A stretch of 24,596 nucleotides of DNA from Christensenella sp. UBA4379 (GTDB taxonomy: Bacteria; Bacillota; Clostridia; Christensenellales; Aristaeellaceae): contig DGRV01000044.1 of assembly GCA_002391225.1 (NCBI GenBank), positions 18,322 to 42,917 of the forward strand, in the 5' to 3' direction. The position numbers and the translations under genes are program-made. Shown in pieces: positions 1 through 6,933 of this stretch; position 1 is the stretch's first letter, and every line of letters starts with the position of its first letter. The notes beneath the pieces are model-generated. The model did not search any database, was not told where the DNA came from, and saw nothing but the letters and a program-made list of their open reading frames with translations.

Positions 1-842
1 ACGCGGTCCACGATGTCGGTGATGCGGTACTTGCGGGAGACGAAGAAGTCCTTGCCGTTATACAGGCAGGCGCTCCAGTCGTTGTGGTTGGCGGATTTGC
101 TCTCACGCAGGGTGATGGCGACCCGCTTGATGTTGGGATAGGTCTCCATGGCCAGCTTGGCGATGGCCTTGTAGTTGTCCAGGTTGAGCTCGCCTTCTTC
201 GACGCTGCCTGCGCTCTCGGCCTTGAGGAGCAGGGCCTTCTGGAAGTCTTCCTCGTTGGCGATGACGGTGTCCACGTATTTGACCAGCTCGGTCATTACC
301 TGGTCGGCGGTCTTGCCGTACTTCCAGAGGTTCTTGCGGTAGTTCAGGTCGCAGCTCACGTGCAGGCCCAGCTTCTTGGCGGCCTTCACAGCGGCCAGGG
401 AGAGGTCCGCCGCGGCCTGGCTGATGGCCGGGGTGATGCCGGTGATGTGGAACCAGGTGGCGCCGGACAGGACCTTTTCCCAGTCGATGGCGTCGGCCTT
501 GGCTTCGGCGATGGCGCTGCCCGCGCGGTCATAGATGACCTTGCTGGGACGCTGGACGGAGCCGGTTTCCAGATAATAGATGCCCATGCGGCCGGGCTGG
601 TAGACGATGGAGTTCACGTCCACGCCGAAACCGCGGAGTTCCCGCGCGCAGGCGCGGCCGATGTCGTTGTCGGGCAGAACGGTGACGAAAGCGGTGTCCA
701 TCCCGTAGTTGGCCAGGGAAACGGAGACGTTGGCTTCGCCGCCGCCGAAGGTGGCTTCCAGCACCGGGCTCTGCATCAGACGTTCGTATCCGGGGCTCTT
801 TAAACGCAGCATAATTTCACCGAAGGTAATAATTCTGGGCAT
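1..842 (-). CDS. kdgK: 2-dehydro-3-deoxygluconokinase (KDG kinase, PfkB family), 3' end beyond window
   Basis: Phosphorylates 2-keto-3-deoxygluconate with ATP to KDPG, the substrate of the aldolase encoded just upstream. The product begins MPRIITFGEIMLRL, the usual opening of PfkB-family KDG kinases, and carries the early glycine-rich FGGGEANVSVSLA stretch (residues ~31-43) that binds the sugar. About 280 residues are present. The frame leaves the window at YRITDIVDRV, just before where the family's GAGDSF-type catalytic motif should lie, so the active-site aspartate is not visible. The start at 842 has an AAAGGATG-like ribosome binding site. It lies 91 bp downstream of eda on the same strand, consistent with an eda-kdgK operon. 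Ribokinase-like kinases for other sugars are possible, but the eda neighbour favours KDG. Confidence 0.9.
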   Translation of the reverse strand, partial: MPRIITFGEIMLRLKSPGYERLMQSPVLEATFGGGEANVSVSLANYGMDTAFVTVLPDNDIGRACARELRGFGVDVNSIVYQPGRMGIYYLETGSVQRPSKVIYDRAGSAIAEAKADAIDWEKVLSGATWFHITGITPAISQAAADLSLAAVKAAKKLGLHVSCDLNYRKNLWKYGKTADQVMTELVKYVDTVIANEEDFQKALLLKAESAGSVEEGELNLDNYKAIAKLAMETYPNIKRVAITLRESKSANHNDWSACLYNGKDFFVSRKYRITDIVDR

Positions 843-933
843 GGGAGATCATCCTTTCTCAATTGATGGTTCAGTTCATGGTTTTTGTGAGGCGCTGTGT
901 GTCTTTTATGAAACGTTCAGATTGCAGGCCGAA

Positions 934-1875
934 TCACTTCTGCAGCAGGTGGAACGCGAATCCGCCGATTTCTTCATTGAGATAAATAGCCTTGCCGGAA
1001 TCGGAGGAATCGTCGAAAGTGAAGCCCCGGCGCTCCAGGTGCCAGCGGGCCCGCTTGATGTTGTTGGTGGCGATGCAGATGTGGCCGTTCTTGCCGCGGA
1101 AGGGCATCTTCATGCACTCAAAGCCCAGTCCGGCGAAGGTGGACTTGTTGCCGTCCTTGACCGGCCAGTTGAGCAGGGCGCACAGACGCTTGGCGTCCGC
1201 CATGGCCTGCTCGGGGGAACCGGAGTTGATGCCCACGTGCCGCAGCTCCAGGCCCAGCACCAGGTCGACCGCCTCGCGGGCCAGCTTCTCGATGCGGGCC
1301 CAGTCCTTTTCCTTGATGGCGTCGGAGGGGGCCATCCAGCTGCCGCCCACGGCCACGATCTTGGGGAAGGCGAGGTATTCGCCCACGTTCTTTTCGTTGA
1401 TGCCGCCGGTGGGCAGGAAGCGGACCTGGCCGTAGGGCGCGCTCATGGCCTTGATGACCTTCAGGCCGCCGACCGCTTCAGCCGGGAAGAACTTCACGGT
1501 GTCCAGCCCGAGTTCCAGGGCCGTTTCCACGTTGGACGGGGAAGAGGTGCCCGGAACGATGGGGATGCCCCTTTCCTGGCAGTGCTTGACGACGTTGGGG
1601 TTGATGCCGGGGGAGACGATGTAGGTAGCGCCGGCAGCCATCGCGCGGTCTACCTGTTCGGGGGTCAGCACGGTGCCGGCGCCCAGGATGACCTCGGGCA
1701 GCTCGGCGTGCACCCGGCGGATGGCTTCCTCCGCGGCGTCGGAGCGGAAGGTGATTTCCGCCACCGGCAGACCGCCGTCCGCCAGCGCCTTACAAAGCGG
1801 CACCGCGTCGTTCGCGTCCTCCACCTTGATGACCGGGACCAGACCGACCAGAGACAGTTGCTCAATTACATTCAT
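934..1875 (-). CDS. eda: KDPG / 4-hydroxy-2-oxoglutarate aldolase with C-terminal VOC-like extension
   Basis: Class I aldolase splitting 2-keto-3-deoxy-6-phosphogluconate into pyruvate and glyceraldehyde-3-phosphate. Residues 1-207 form the TIM-barrel aldolase. Visible active-site residues are E40 and R44 (VAEITFR), T68 (GAGTV) and Schiff-base lysine K128 (VKFFPAE), with GTSSPSN and LPTGGI phosphate-binding segments. Classical enzymes are about 210 residues; this one is 313. Residues ~209-313 (starting LELRHVGINS, ending GGFAFHLLQK) resemble a glyoxalase/VOC-type fold, also seen by my recollection in some Clostridial homologues. The start at 1875 is preferred because AAAGGAA lies 7 bases upstream; a longer in-frame extension to 1989 would run through the promoter. 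Expressed with kdgK. Confidence 0.92.
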   Translation of the reverse strand: MNVIEQLSLVGLVPVIKVEDANDAVPLCKALADGGLPVAEITFRSDAAEEAIRRVHAELPEVILGAGTVLTPEQVDRAMAAGATYIVSPGINPNVVKHCQERGIPIVPGTSSPSNVETALELGLDTVKFFPAEAVGGLKVIKAMSAPYGQVRFLPTGGINEKNVGEYLAFPKIVAVGGSWMAPSDAIKEKDWARIEKLAREAVDLVLGLELRHVGINSGSPEQAMADAKRLCALLNWPVKDGNKSTFAGLGFECMKMPFRGKNGHICIATNNIKRARWHLERRGFTFDDSSDSGKAIYLNEEIGGFAFHLLQK

Positions 1876-1960
1876 GGCAGTATTCCTTTCTTTCGGTAGG
1901 GAGTAGCCGTGTGCCGGGGTCCTTCGGACGACCAGACACGAACACATATTTTCGTCTATC

Positions 1961-1989
1961 ATTTTATCCTCTTTTTCTGGTTGCGTCAA
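1961..1989 (-). promoter_or_regulatory. Promoter of eda-kdgK
   Basis: On the minus strand TTGACG (1989-1984) and TAAAAT (1966-1961) are separated by exactly 17 bp, a good sigma-A match. It predicts a leader of about 80 bases before the eda start. That leader contains a small hairpin (GTCC-gaa-GGAC, 1919-1929) inside an outer CGTGT/ACACG pair (1908-1940), which may be regulatory. Confidence 0.7.
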
Positions 1990-2076
1990 GGTTTCCGGCC
2001 TGCCTTCCTGCGGTTTTTGGTCAGCTTTGCAGGGATTATCTACGGGTTGACACGGCGGGCGGATCGTGAAAAAAGC

Positions 2077-2105
2077 TTGCTGGCAGGATTCCGTTGCGGT
2101 ATACT
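2077..2105 (+). promoter_or_regulatory. Promoter of the AlbA_2/HATPase gene
   Basis: TTGCTG (2077-2082) and TATACT (2100-2105) are spaced 17 bp, 41 bp upstream of the chosen ATG. It is divergent from the eda promoter. A consensus TTGACA at 2047-2052 has no convincing -10 at the right distance. Confidence 0.55.
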
Positions 2106-2146
2106 ACAGAAGAAACAGGACATTTGAAGCCAAGGAGGTCGGCCGT

Positions 2147-3613
2147 ATGTTTGATCCGAACAGCATCGAAGATCTGCGTTTCAGTACAGAGAAACAGATG
2201 ATGGATCGGAAGTCTGCCCGCATCAGGCCGGTCGACCTTGCGGTGCCCATCGTTGCCATGGCCAACGCGGACGGAGGCTGGCTTGTGATCGGGATTGAGG
2301 ATGACGGTACGATCACGGGCATCGACGATTATGAAAAGCAAATCAATGAGATCGTCCGTGTCCCCTTCGATTTCTGTATTCCAAGCGTGAAAGCCGATTT
2401 GAAAACGATAGAAGTAACGGACAAAGACAACAGGCCCAACCATGTTCTCCTGATGTACATTTTCCCCAACGAACAGGTCGTTGCCAATCAGGCGGATGAG
2501 GTCTATCTGCGCGTCGGAGACAAGAGCAAAAAGCTCAATTTTGAACAGCGACTGCAACTGGTTTATGCAAAAGGCGTCCGGCGTTTCGAGGACCAAACGG
2601 TCGCAGGCGCTACGATCGAAGACATTGATCTGGACTATGTTCTTGATTACTGCAAGAAAATCGGATATACCCGGGGAGACGCAGCATATTATCTTCGGCA
2701 CAATAAGGGCTTTGTCGCGGAGAGTGGCGATGAGGAAAAGATCAGTGCGGCGGCCGTGCTCTTGTTCGGTAAAGACCCGCAGCGTTTCTTTCCCCGCGCC
2801 AGGATCCGGTTTATCCGTTTTGAAGGGAACACGGCGGAAGTCGGTGATCGCATGAATGTGATCAAAGATGTCACCTTCAGTGGCCGACTGTTGGAACAAG
2901 TGCAGCAGGCGGTTGCTTTCGTCCGCACACAAATCCGCGAATATACGCGGCTCAGCGATGGCGCGGTATTCCAGACCATTCCTGAATATCCGGAATTTTG
3001 CTGGACAGAATTGATCGTGAATGCTGTTGCTCACCGGGATTACAGCATCATGGGCACGGAGATCCAGATCAAAATGTTCGATGACCACTTTGCGGTGGAG
3101 AGCCCCGGAATCCTGCCCGGTCTTGTCCGGATCAGCAATATCCGTGAATTTCACTTTTCCAGAAACCCGAAGATCATCGAGCTGCTGATCGAATACGATT
3201 ATGTAAAGGAACTCGGCGAAGGAGTGGACCGTGTTTATCGGGACATGGCGGAGGCTGGTCTCCCTGAACCGGTATTTCAACTGAGCGATTTTATGCTGTC
3301 TGCCACCCTGAAAAATAAGAATTGGGGGAAAGGCGTTTCCTGGGCTCAGAGTGAACATCAGGGTGAACATGAAAGTGCACATCAAAGTGAACATCAGGGT
3401 GAACAAGACGGGACGGCGGAAAAGCGCAAAAACCTGCTGCTGTTCTGCCGGATTCCCAGAACCAGGTGGGAGATGATGGAGCACATCGGATTGAAGTCCA
3501 GAAGCGGTTTCTACAGGAACTATTTGAAGCCTCTGATCGAATCGGGAGATCTGGTCATGACAGACCCGGACAACCCGCGGAGCAAAGACCAGAAGTATGT
3601 CGCTCGAAATTGA
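2147..3613 (+). CDS. AlbA_2 (Schlafen-type) DNA-binding / HATPase_c_4 putative transcriptional regulator
   Basis: A 488-residue protein of the divergent-AAA / 'RecG-related' regulator family. Residues ~10-140 match the AlbA_2 domain, with the hallmark MANADGGWLVIGIEDDG around 38-54. Residues ~283-375 match HATPase_c_4: the N-box-like ELIVNAVAHRDYS (288-300), then ESPGILPG (318-325) and KELGEGVDRV (354-363). A His/Glu/Gln-rich linker (~400-422) leads to a C-terminal winged-helix-like domain (~425-485). Family members are thought to bind nucleic acid, but ligands are generally unknown. The start at 2147 has AAGGAGG upstream; an in-frame GTG at 2066 lacks a site and precedes the promoter. It is divergent from eda, so it might regulate it, which is inference only. 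No frameshift is visible. Confidence 0.85.
   Translation: MFDPNSIEDLRFSTEKQMMDRKSARIRPVDLAVPIVAMANADGGWLVIGIEDDGTITGIDDYEKQINEIVRVPFDFCIPSVKADLKTIEVTDKDNRPNHVLLMYIFPNEQVVANQADEVYLRVGDKSKKLNFEQRLQLVYAKGVRRFEDQTVAGATIEDIDLDYVLDYCKKIGYTRGDAAYYLRHNKGFVAESGDEEKISAAAVLLFGKDPQRFFPRARIRFIRFEGNTAEVGDRMNVIKDVTFSGRLLEQVQQAVAFVRTQIREYTRLSDGAVFQTIPEYPEFCWTELIVNAVAHRDYSIMGTEIQIKMFDDHFAVESPGILPGLVRISNIREFHFSRNPKIIELLIEYDYVKELGEGVDRVYRDMAEAGLPEPVFQLSDFMLSATLKNKNWGKGVSWAQSEHQGEHESAHQSEHQGEQDGTAEKRKNLLLFCRIPRTRWEMMEHIGLKSRSGFYRNYLKPLIESGDLVMTDPDNPRSKDQKYVARN
3350..3405 (+). repeat. Intragenic direct repeat coding for His/Glu/Gln-rich linker
   Basis: A 20-bp sequence beginning agtgaacatc occurs exactly at 3350-3369 and 3386-3405, with partly related sequence between, giving repeated SEHQGE-type residues. 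The period is 36 bp, a multiple of three, so gain or loss of a unit would keep the frame. Confidence 0.85.
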
Positions 3614-3690
3614 GTTTTACCAGGGGTATAGAATTTACAGCTTTCTGCGCTGATTCCCGGCCGCAGACGGCCATATGTCTGATCTTTCAA

Positions 3691-3720
3691 TTGACAAAAA
3701 ACCGTTTCTGCATGTAAAAT
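3691..3720 (+). promoter_or_regulatory. Promoter of the SH3-domain protein gene
   Basis: Consensus TTGACA (3691-3696) and TAAAAT (3715-3720) with an 18-bp spacer, 45 bp upstream of the ATG. Confidence 0.7.
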
Positions 3721-3764
3721 AAAGATGATGAGAGAGGCACCGTCCTGAAAGGAGGACTGATTAT

Positions 3765-4673
3765 ATGTTGAAGAAGTGGACTGCTCTTTTGGCGGCATGG
3801 CTGATCCTGGCCTGCTGTGTCCCCTGCCTGGCGGCGGACCAGGCGGTGGCCCCGACCTATGTCAAGGGGAAGATCACCGCGGTGGTCGTTGCGGAGGAAG
3901 GCGCCTTCGTCTATGACGACATTGACGAGCGGAAGGAGCCGGTGAGCGCCCTTCCCTACGGCGCGGAGATCGAGATCAAGAGCCTGGGCCTGGGCTGGTG
4001 CGGCTTTGCCGAGCCCGGCGTCAAGGAGCCCCGCTACATCCGCACTTACGCCCTGTCCTTCAGCGAATCGCCCTTTGGCAACCAGATCGCCATCGTCTTC
4101 CTGCAGCGCAGCAAGAGCCTGCCGATGCACAAGACGGCCAGCACCAAGGCCAAGAACGTCACCAAGGTGCCGGACGGCCAGTACGTGGTGATCATCGAGC
4201 GGGGGGACGATTTTTCCCTCTGCCGCTGGGGAAAATATGAGGGCTATCTGCAGAACGACTGCCTGTCCTTCCGGGACGTCTGGGAAGGCCCGGTGGAAAA
4301 ATCCATCCTGCAGGACCCGAATAATCCCGAACGCCGCACCACCGTCAACATCCGCTCGGCGGACCGTTCCAACGGCACCCGCCTCAAGCAGTTCCCCACC
4401 CTGCGCCCGCTGACCGTGCTGCAGGTCAAGGACAACGGTTGGGCCGAGGTGGAAACCACGGACGGCCTGCACGGCTATCTCCTGAACACCAACAAGGGCA
4501 AGGAATGGCTGGACCTCGACATGGACATCGCCTTCACCCCCGCCGTACACGGAGAAACCCCCGCCGAACTCCTGGACCGCCTGGCTGAGGAAGAAGCCGA
4601 ACGCCTGGCCGAGGAAGCGGCGGAGCAGGAAGCGGTTGAGGAGGAAGAGGCTGAGGAGACGGAAGGGGAATAG
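3765..4673 (+). CDS. Secreted protein with three SH3-like domains and acidic tail
   Basis: A 302-residue exported protein. Residues 1-24 form a signal peptide (MLKKW, hydrophobic core, CLAA-DQ). C17 follows ILA, so lipid modification is possible, but the lipobox is poor. Three bacterial SH3-like modules are suggested at ~37-97, ~110-168 and ~190-245. The last has the clearest pattern: VNIRSADRSNGTRLKQF, then WAEVE and LHGYLL. Such modules usually bind cell-wall peptides, but no catalytic domain is present. The C-terminus (~265-302) is an Ala/Glu-rich helix ending in an acidic stretch, perhaps a coiled coil. AAAGGAGG precedes the start. It has its own promoter and terminator, so it is probably monocistronic. 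Confidence 0.8.
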   Translation: MLKKWTALLAAWLILACCVPCLAADQAVAPTYVKGKITAVVVAEEGAFVYDDIDERKEPVSALPYGAEIEIKSLGLGWCGFAEPGVKEPRYIRTYALSFSESPFGNQIAIVFLQRSKSLPMHKTASTKAKNVTKVPDGQYVVIIERGDDFSLCRWGKYEGYLQNDCLSFRDVWEGPVEKSILQDPNNPERRTTVNIRSADRSNGTRLKQFPTLRPLTVLQVKDNGWAEVETTDGLHGYLLNTNKGKEWLDLDMDIAFTPAVHGETPAELLDRLAEEEAERLAEEAAEQEAVEEEEAEETEGE

Positions 4674-4722
4674 GGATTAGGGAATAGGCATTAGGCATTA
4701 GGCAATAGGCATTAGGCTTTTA
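4674..4722 (+). repeat. ATTAGGC-type heptamer-like repeats
   Basis: Directly after the stop codon, variants of GGCATTA / GGGATTA / GGCAATA follow each other with a period of about 7 bp. Complementary GCCTAAT repeats occur at 6733-6875 beyond the next operon, and a short piece at 23973-23988. No coding potential. Confidence 0.8.
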
Positions 4723-4762
4723 GTCAGAGTGCAGATTTGAGTTTGTCTAAATATCATTACAT

Positions 4763-4797
4763 CCGGCGCGGCTCATGTCACGCCGGGTTCTTTTTTT
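4763..4797 (+). terminator. Rho-independent terminator after the SH3-domain protein
   Basis: CCGGCG (4763-4768) pairs with CGCCGG (4781-4786). A T-rich tract with seven consecutive T (4791-4797) follows on the plus strand. Confidence 0.7.
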
Positions 4798-4842
4798 CAG
4801 GCCCGCCCCCGGTCCTTCAAGCTGTTTGAAGTAATATTGAAG

Positions 4843-4871
4843 TTGACATGAAACCAGAATTGAAGTAGCAT
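4843..4871 (+). promoter_or_regulatory. Promoter candidate for tcdA-ttcA
   Basis: TTGACA (4843-4848) and TAGCAT (4866-4871) are 17 bp apart. It lies in a ~22-bp imperfect tandem repeat (units near 4834 and 4857 containing attgaagt…catg-aacca). Transcription from here would give a ~155-base leader that includes the 42-bp dispersed repeat and the CCTCCTA-type repeats. Confidence 0.5.
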
Positions 4872-4884
4872 GGAACCATATTCC

Positions 4885-4926
4885 ATCTCCACTCTGTGAG
4901 CGCAGCGAACGAAAACTCTCCACTCT
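4885..4926 (+). repeat. 42-bp dispersed repeat, copy 1
   Basis: The stretch starting atctccactctgtgagcg and ending ctccactct recurs as an exact reverse complement at 23863-23904. It consists of two direct TCTCCACTCT units around a 21-bp centre. Similarity extends beyond the core into CTAAAAACCTCC and the following CCTCCTA-type repeats. It lies ~110 bp upstream of tcdA. Confidence 0.9.
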
Positions 4927-4942
4927 CCACTCTGACTAAAAA

Positions 4943-5017
4943 CCTCCTACCTCCTACCTTCTCCCTCCTACCTAATCCCTAATCCCTAATTCCTAATCCC
5001 TATTCCCTAATTCCCCC
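4943..5017 (+). repeat. Pyrimidine-rich CCTCCTA / CCCTAAT repeats in the tcdA leader
   Basis: CCTCCTACCTCCTACC-type units at 4943-4972 grade into CCCTAAT/CCTAATT units up to ~5017. They end just before the ribosome binding site GGAGG (5026-5030) of tcdA. In RNA the CCUCC units are complementary to that site. The purine complement of this array occurs at 6592-6650 and 23782-23846. Confidence 0.85.
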
Positions 5018-5035
5018 ATCCCTCCGGAGGTTCCC

Positions 5036-5761
5036 ATGCTTTCTCAATTTCAGCGCACCGAGCTGCTGCTCGGGTCAGACAATATGGAAAAACTTCGCCG
5101 CTCCCGCGTGGCTGTGTTCGGGATCGGCGGGGTTGGCGGGTACGCGGTTGAAGCCCTGGCGCGCAGCGGGGTCGGCGCGCTGGACCTGATCGATCACGAC
5201 ACCGTCAGCCTGACCAACCTGAACCGCCAGATCATCGCCACCCATTTGACCATCGGCCGGCTCAAGACGGATGTGATGAAGGAGCGCCTGCTTTCTATCT
5301 GCCCGGACCTGTCCGTGACCTGCTTCCCCGTATTCGCCCTGCCGGACAATCTGGACCAGTTCCCCTTCTCCGAATACGACTACATCGTGGACGCGGTGGA
5401 CAGCGTGGCCGCCAAGGTGGCCCTGGCGGAGGAGGCCGCGCGGCGGGGCGTGCCCATCATCAGCAGCATGGGTGCCGGCAACAAGCTGGACCCCTCCCGG
5501 CTGCGCGTGTCGGACATCAGCAAAACCTCCGTCTGCCCCCTGGCCCGGGCGGTGCGCCAGGCTCTGAAAAAGAAGGGGATCACCCATCTGAAGGCCGTCT
5601 GGTCGGACGAGCCGCCGAGGATGCCCGCTTCCCTGCCGGACGGCGAGCCCCTGCCCCCGGGCAAACGGAGCCTGCCGGGCAGTATCATGTTTGTCCCCGC
5701 CGCCGCAGGCCTGCTGATCGCGGCGGAAGTTATCAAGGATTTGACCCGGGAGGGCGTATGA
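5036..5761 (+). CDS. tcdA: tRNA threonylcarbamoyladenosine dehydratase (ThiF/E1-like)
   Basis: ATP-dependent enzyme that cyclises t6A37 of ANN-decoding tRNAs to ct6A. The 241-residue product has the E1-like nucleotide-binding loop GIGGVGG (29-35), D53 at the end of the second strand, the NLNRQ motif (61-65), DAVDSVAAK and the MGAGNKLDPS segment typical of the TcdA/CsdL branch. The length is normal. GGAGG lies 5 bases before the ATG. The stop overlaps the next start (ATGA at 5758-5761), indicating translational coupling with the thiolation-type enzyme downstream. The long repeat-filled leader is unusual. Other ThiF-like proteins are possible but less likely. Confidence 0.9.
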   Translation: MLSQFQRTELLLGSDNMEKLRRSRVAVFGIGGVGGYAVEALARSGVGALDLIDHDTVSLTNLNRQIIATHLTIGRLKTDVMKERLLSICPDLSVTCFPVFALPDNLDQFPFSEYDYIVDAVDSVAAKVALAEEAARRGVPIISSMGAGNKLDPSRLRVSDISKTSVCPLARAVRQALKKKGITHLKAVWSDEPPRMPASLPDGEPLPPGKRSLPGSIMFVPAAAGLLIAAEVIKDLTREGV

Positions 5762-6591
5762 GAGACGAACTGACCCGCCTGCAGCTGATTGAGCGCAGCG
5801 TTCACAAGCGGTTCCGCAAGGAGCTGTGGACGCCTTTTATCCATGCCGTCAAGCGGTATGAGCTCCTTGCCCCGGGCGACCATGTGGCCGTCTGCATTTC
5901 CGGCGGGAAGGATTCGATGCTCCTGGCCCTGCTGATGCGCCTGCTCCAGCGCTACAGCGATTTTCCCTTCGAGCTGACCTATCTGGTGATGGACCCGGGC
6001 TACAGCCCGGAGAACCGCCGGCGGATCAAGGAAAACGCTGCCGTGCTGGACATCCCCATCGACGTGTTTGAGACGGATATTTTCGCTGTTGCCGACGGGA
6101 CGGAGAAGAACCCCTGCTACCTCTGCGCCCGGATGCGGCGGGGCAACCTCTACGCCGAGGCGAAAAATCGCGGCTGCAACAAGATCGCCCTGGGCCACCA
6201 CTTAAACGACGTCATCGAAACCACGGTGATGGCTATGTTTTACGGCTCCCAGCTCCAGGGGATGCTGCCCAAGCTCAGGAGCGACAACTTCCCCGGCATG
6301 GAGCTGATCCGCCCGATGTACTGCATCCTCGAGGAGGACGTGATCGCCTGGGCCCGCTACAACGGCCTGTCCTTCCTGCGCTGCGCCTGCCGCATGACCG
6401 AGCGCAGCGAGGACCACGAGGCCCTCTCCAAGCGCAAGGCGGTCAAGGAGATGATCCGCGCCCTGAAGGCCACCGAGCCGGACATCGAGCTGCGCATCTT
6501 TGCCGCCCTTCACACCGTCAACATCCGCACCTTCCCAGGCTGGAAAGAGGGAGGGATGGTGCATAGCTTTTTGGAGAAGTACAATGAATAG
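5758..6591 (+). CDS. ttcA: TtcA-like tRNA 2-thiocytidine biosynthesis protein (PP-loop ATPase)
   Basis: PP-loop enzyme that adenylates a tRNA base before sulfur insertion; TtcA makes s2C32 with an iron-sulfur cluster. Visible in 277 residues: PP-loop SGGKDS (48-53), C120-x2-C123, GHHLNDVIETT (146-156), and a late cysteine pair C209/C211 (RCACR) that can supply the third cluster ligand. This pattern fits the TtcA/TtuA group better than TilS. Firmicute members may act on a different base, so the exact target is uncertain. It overlaps tcdA by 4 bp, and both products act on the tRNA anticodon loop. Confidence 0.85.
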   Translation: MRDELTRLQLIERSVHKRFRKELWTPFIHAVKRYELLAPGDHVAVCISGGKDSMLLALLMRLLQRYSDFPFELTYLVMDPGYSPENRRRIKENAAVLDIPIDVFETDIFAVADGTEKNPCYLCARMRRGNLYAEAKNRGCNKIALGHHLNDVIETTVMAMFYGSQLQGMLPKLRSDNFPGMELIRPMYCILEEDVIAWARYNGLSFLRCACRMTERSEDHEALSKRKAVKEMIRALKATEPDIELRIFAALHTVNIRTFPGWKEGGMVHSFLEKYNE

Positions 6592-6690
6592 GGAGGAGGG
6601 AGGAAATAGGTAGGAGGTAGGAGGGAGGAGGTAGTAGGTAAATAGCCGAATGCGTAATTCGTAATGCGTAATGCGTAATTCCTGCTGCCT
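6592..6690 (+). repeat. GGAGGTA and TGCGTAA heptamer-like arrays after ttcA
   Basis: From the ttcA stop, GGAGGGA/GGTAGGA units run to about 6645. TGCGTAAT/TCGTAAT units follow at ~6651-6681. The first block is roughly the reverse complement of the array before tcdA, so the operon is bracketed by inverted arrays. No gene seen. Confidence 0.8.
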
Positions 6691-6732
6691 GTCACGTTCT
6701 TTCCTCTGCCCCTTTTCAATCGCTCACTCTGT

Positions 6733-6875
6733 CTAATGCCTAATGCCTAATGCCTATTCCCTTATCCAGGGCCTGCCGGCCCGCTGTTCGGTGAAAACAG
6801 CACACTGTGCTGTTTTCCGGGCCCTCACAGCCCTAATGCCTAATGCCTAATGCCTAATCCCTAATCCCTAATCCC
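6733..6875 (+). repeat. CCTAATG / CCCTAAT heptamer-like arrays around a palindrome
   Basis: CCTAATG units at 6733-6756 and again at 6833-6858, passing into CCCTAAT units up to 6875, flank the palindrome at 6768-6834. They are complementary to the ATTAGGC units at 4674-4722. The rest of the 504-bp gap holds a terminator and the sigma-gene control region. Confidence 0.8.
6768..6834. repeat. Large nested palindrome
   Basis: GAAAACAGCACA (6793-6804) and TGTGCTGTTTTC (6806-6817) are perfect 12-bp arms around one base. They are enclosed by GGCCC/GGGCC (6778-6782, 6819-6823) and AGGGC/GCCCT (6768-6772, 6830-6834). No T-run follows, so it is not a standard terminator. Its position between two blocks of the same heptamer suggests an inserted MITE- or REP-like unit, or a protein-binding site. 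Confidence 0.75.
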
Positions 6876-6878
6876 AAC

Positions 6879-6910
6879 GCCGCCTTCGTGGGGGCGGCTT
6901 TTTTGTTTTT
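6879..6910 (+). terminator. Rho-independent terminator
   Basis: GCCGCC (6879-6884) pairs with GGCGGC (6893-6898), followed by TTTTTTG and a further T-run. It probably ends tcdA-ttcA transcripts, ~290 bp after the ttcA stop. Confidence 0.8.
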
Positions 6911-6933
6911 TGGGAAAGAAGGTGGGCGGGTCT

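Noticed and set aside
84..803. Plus-strand open frame over kdgK
   Set aside because: Gly/Val/Leu-rich mirror translation of the kinase gene; no start signals.
1876..1989. N-terminal extension of the eda product to 1989
   Set aside because: It would start at the -35 of the predicted promoter; the internal ATG at 1875 has a good ribosome binding site and family-typical start.
2066..2146. Upstream GTG start for the AlbA_2/HATPase gene
   Set aside because: No ribosome binding site and it lies before the predicted promoter.
4674..5017. CRISPR-like array
   Set aside because: Units are ~7 bp and contiguous, with no spacers and no cas genes nearby.
4966..5017. Telomere-like CCCTAA repeats
   Set aside because: Degenerate 7-bp units inside a normal bacterial gene context; no replicon end or telomere resolvase.
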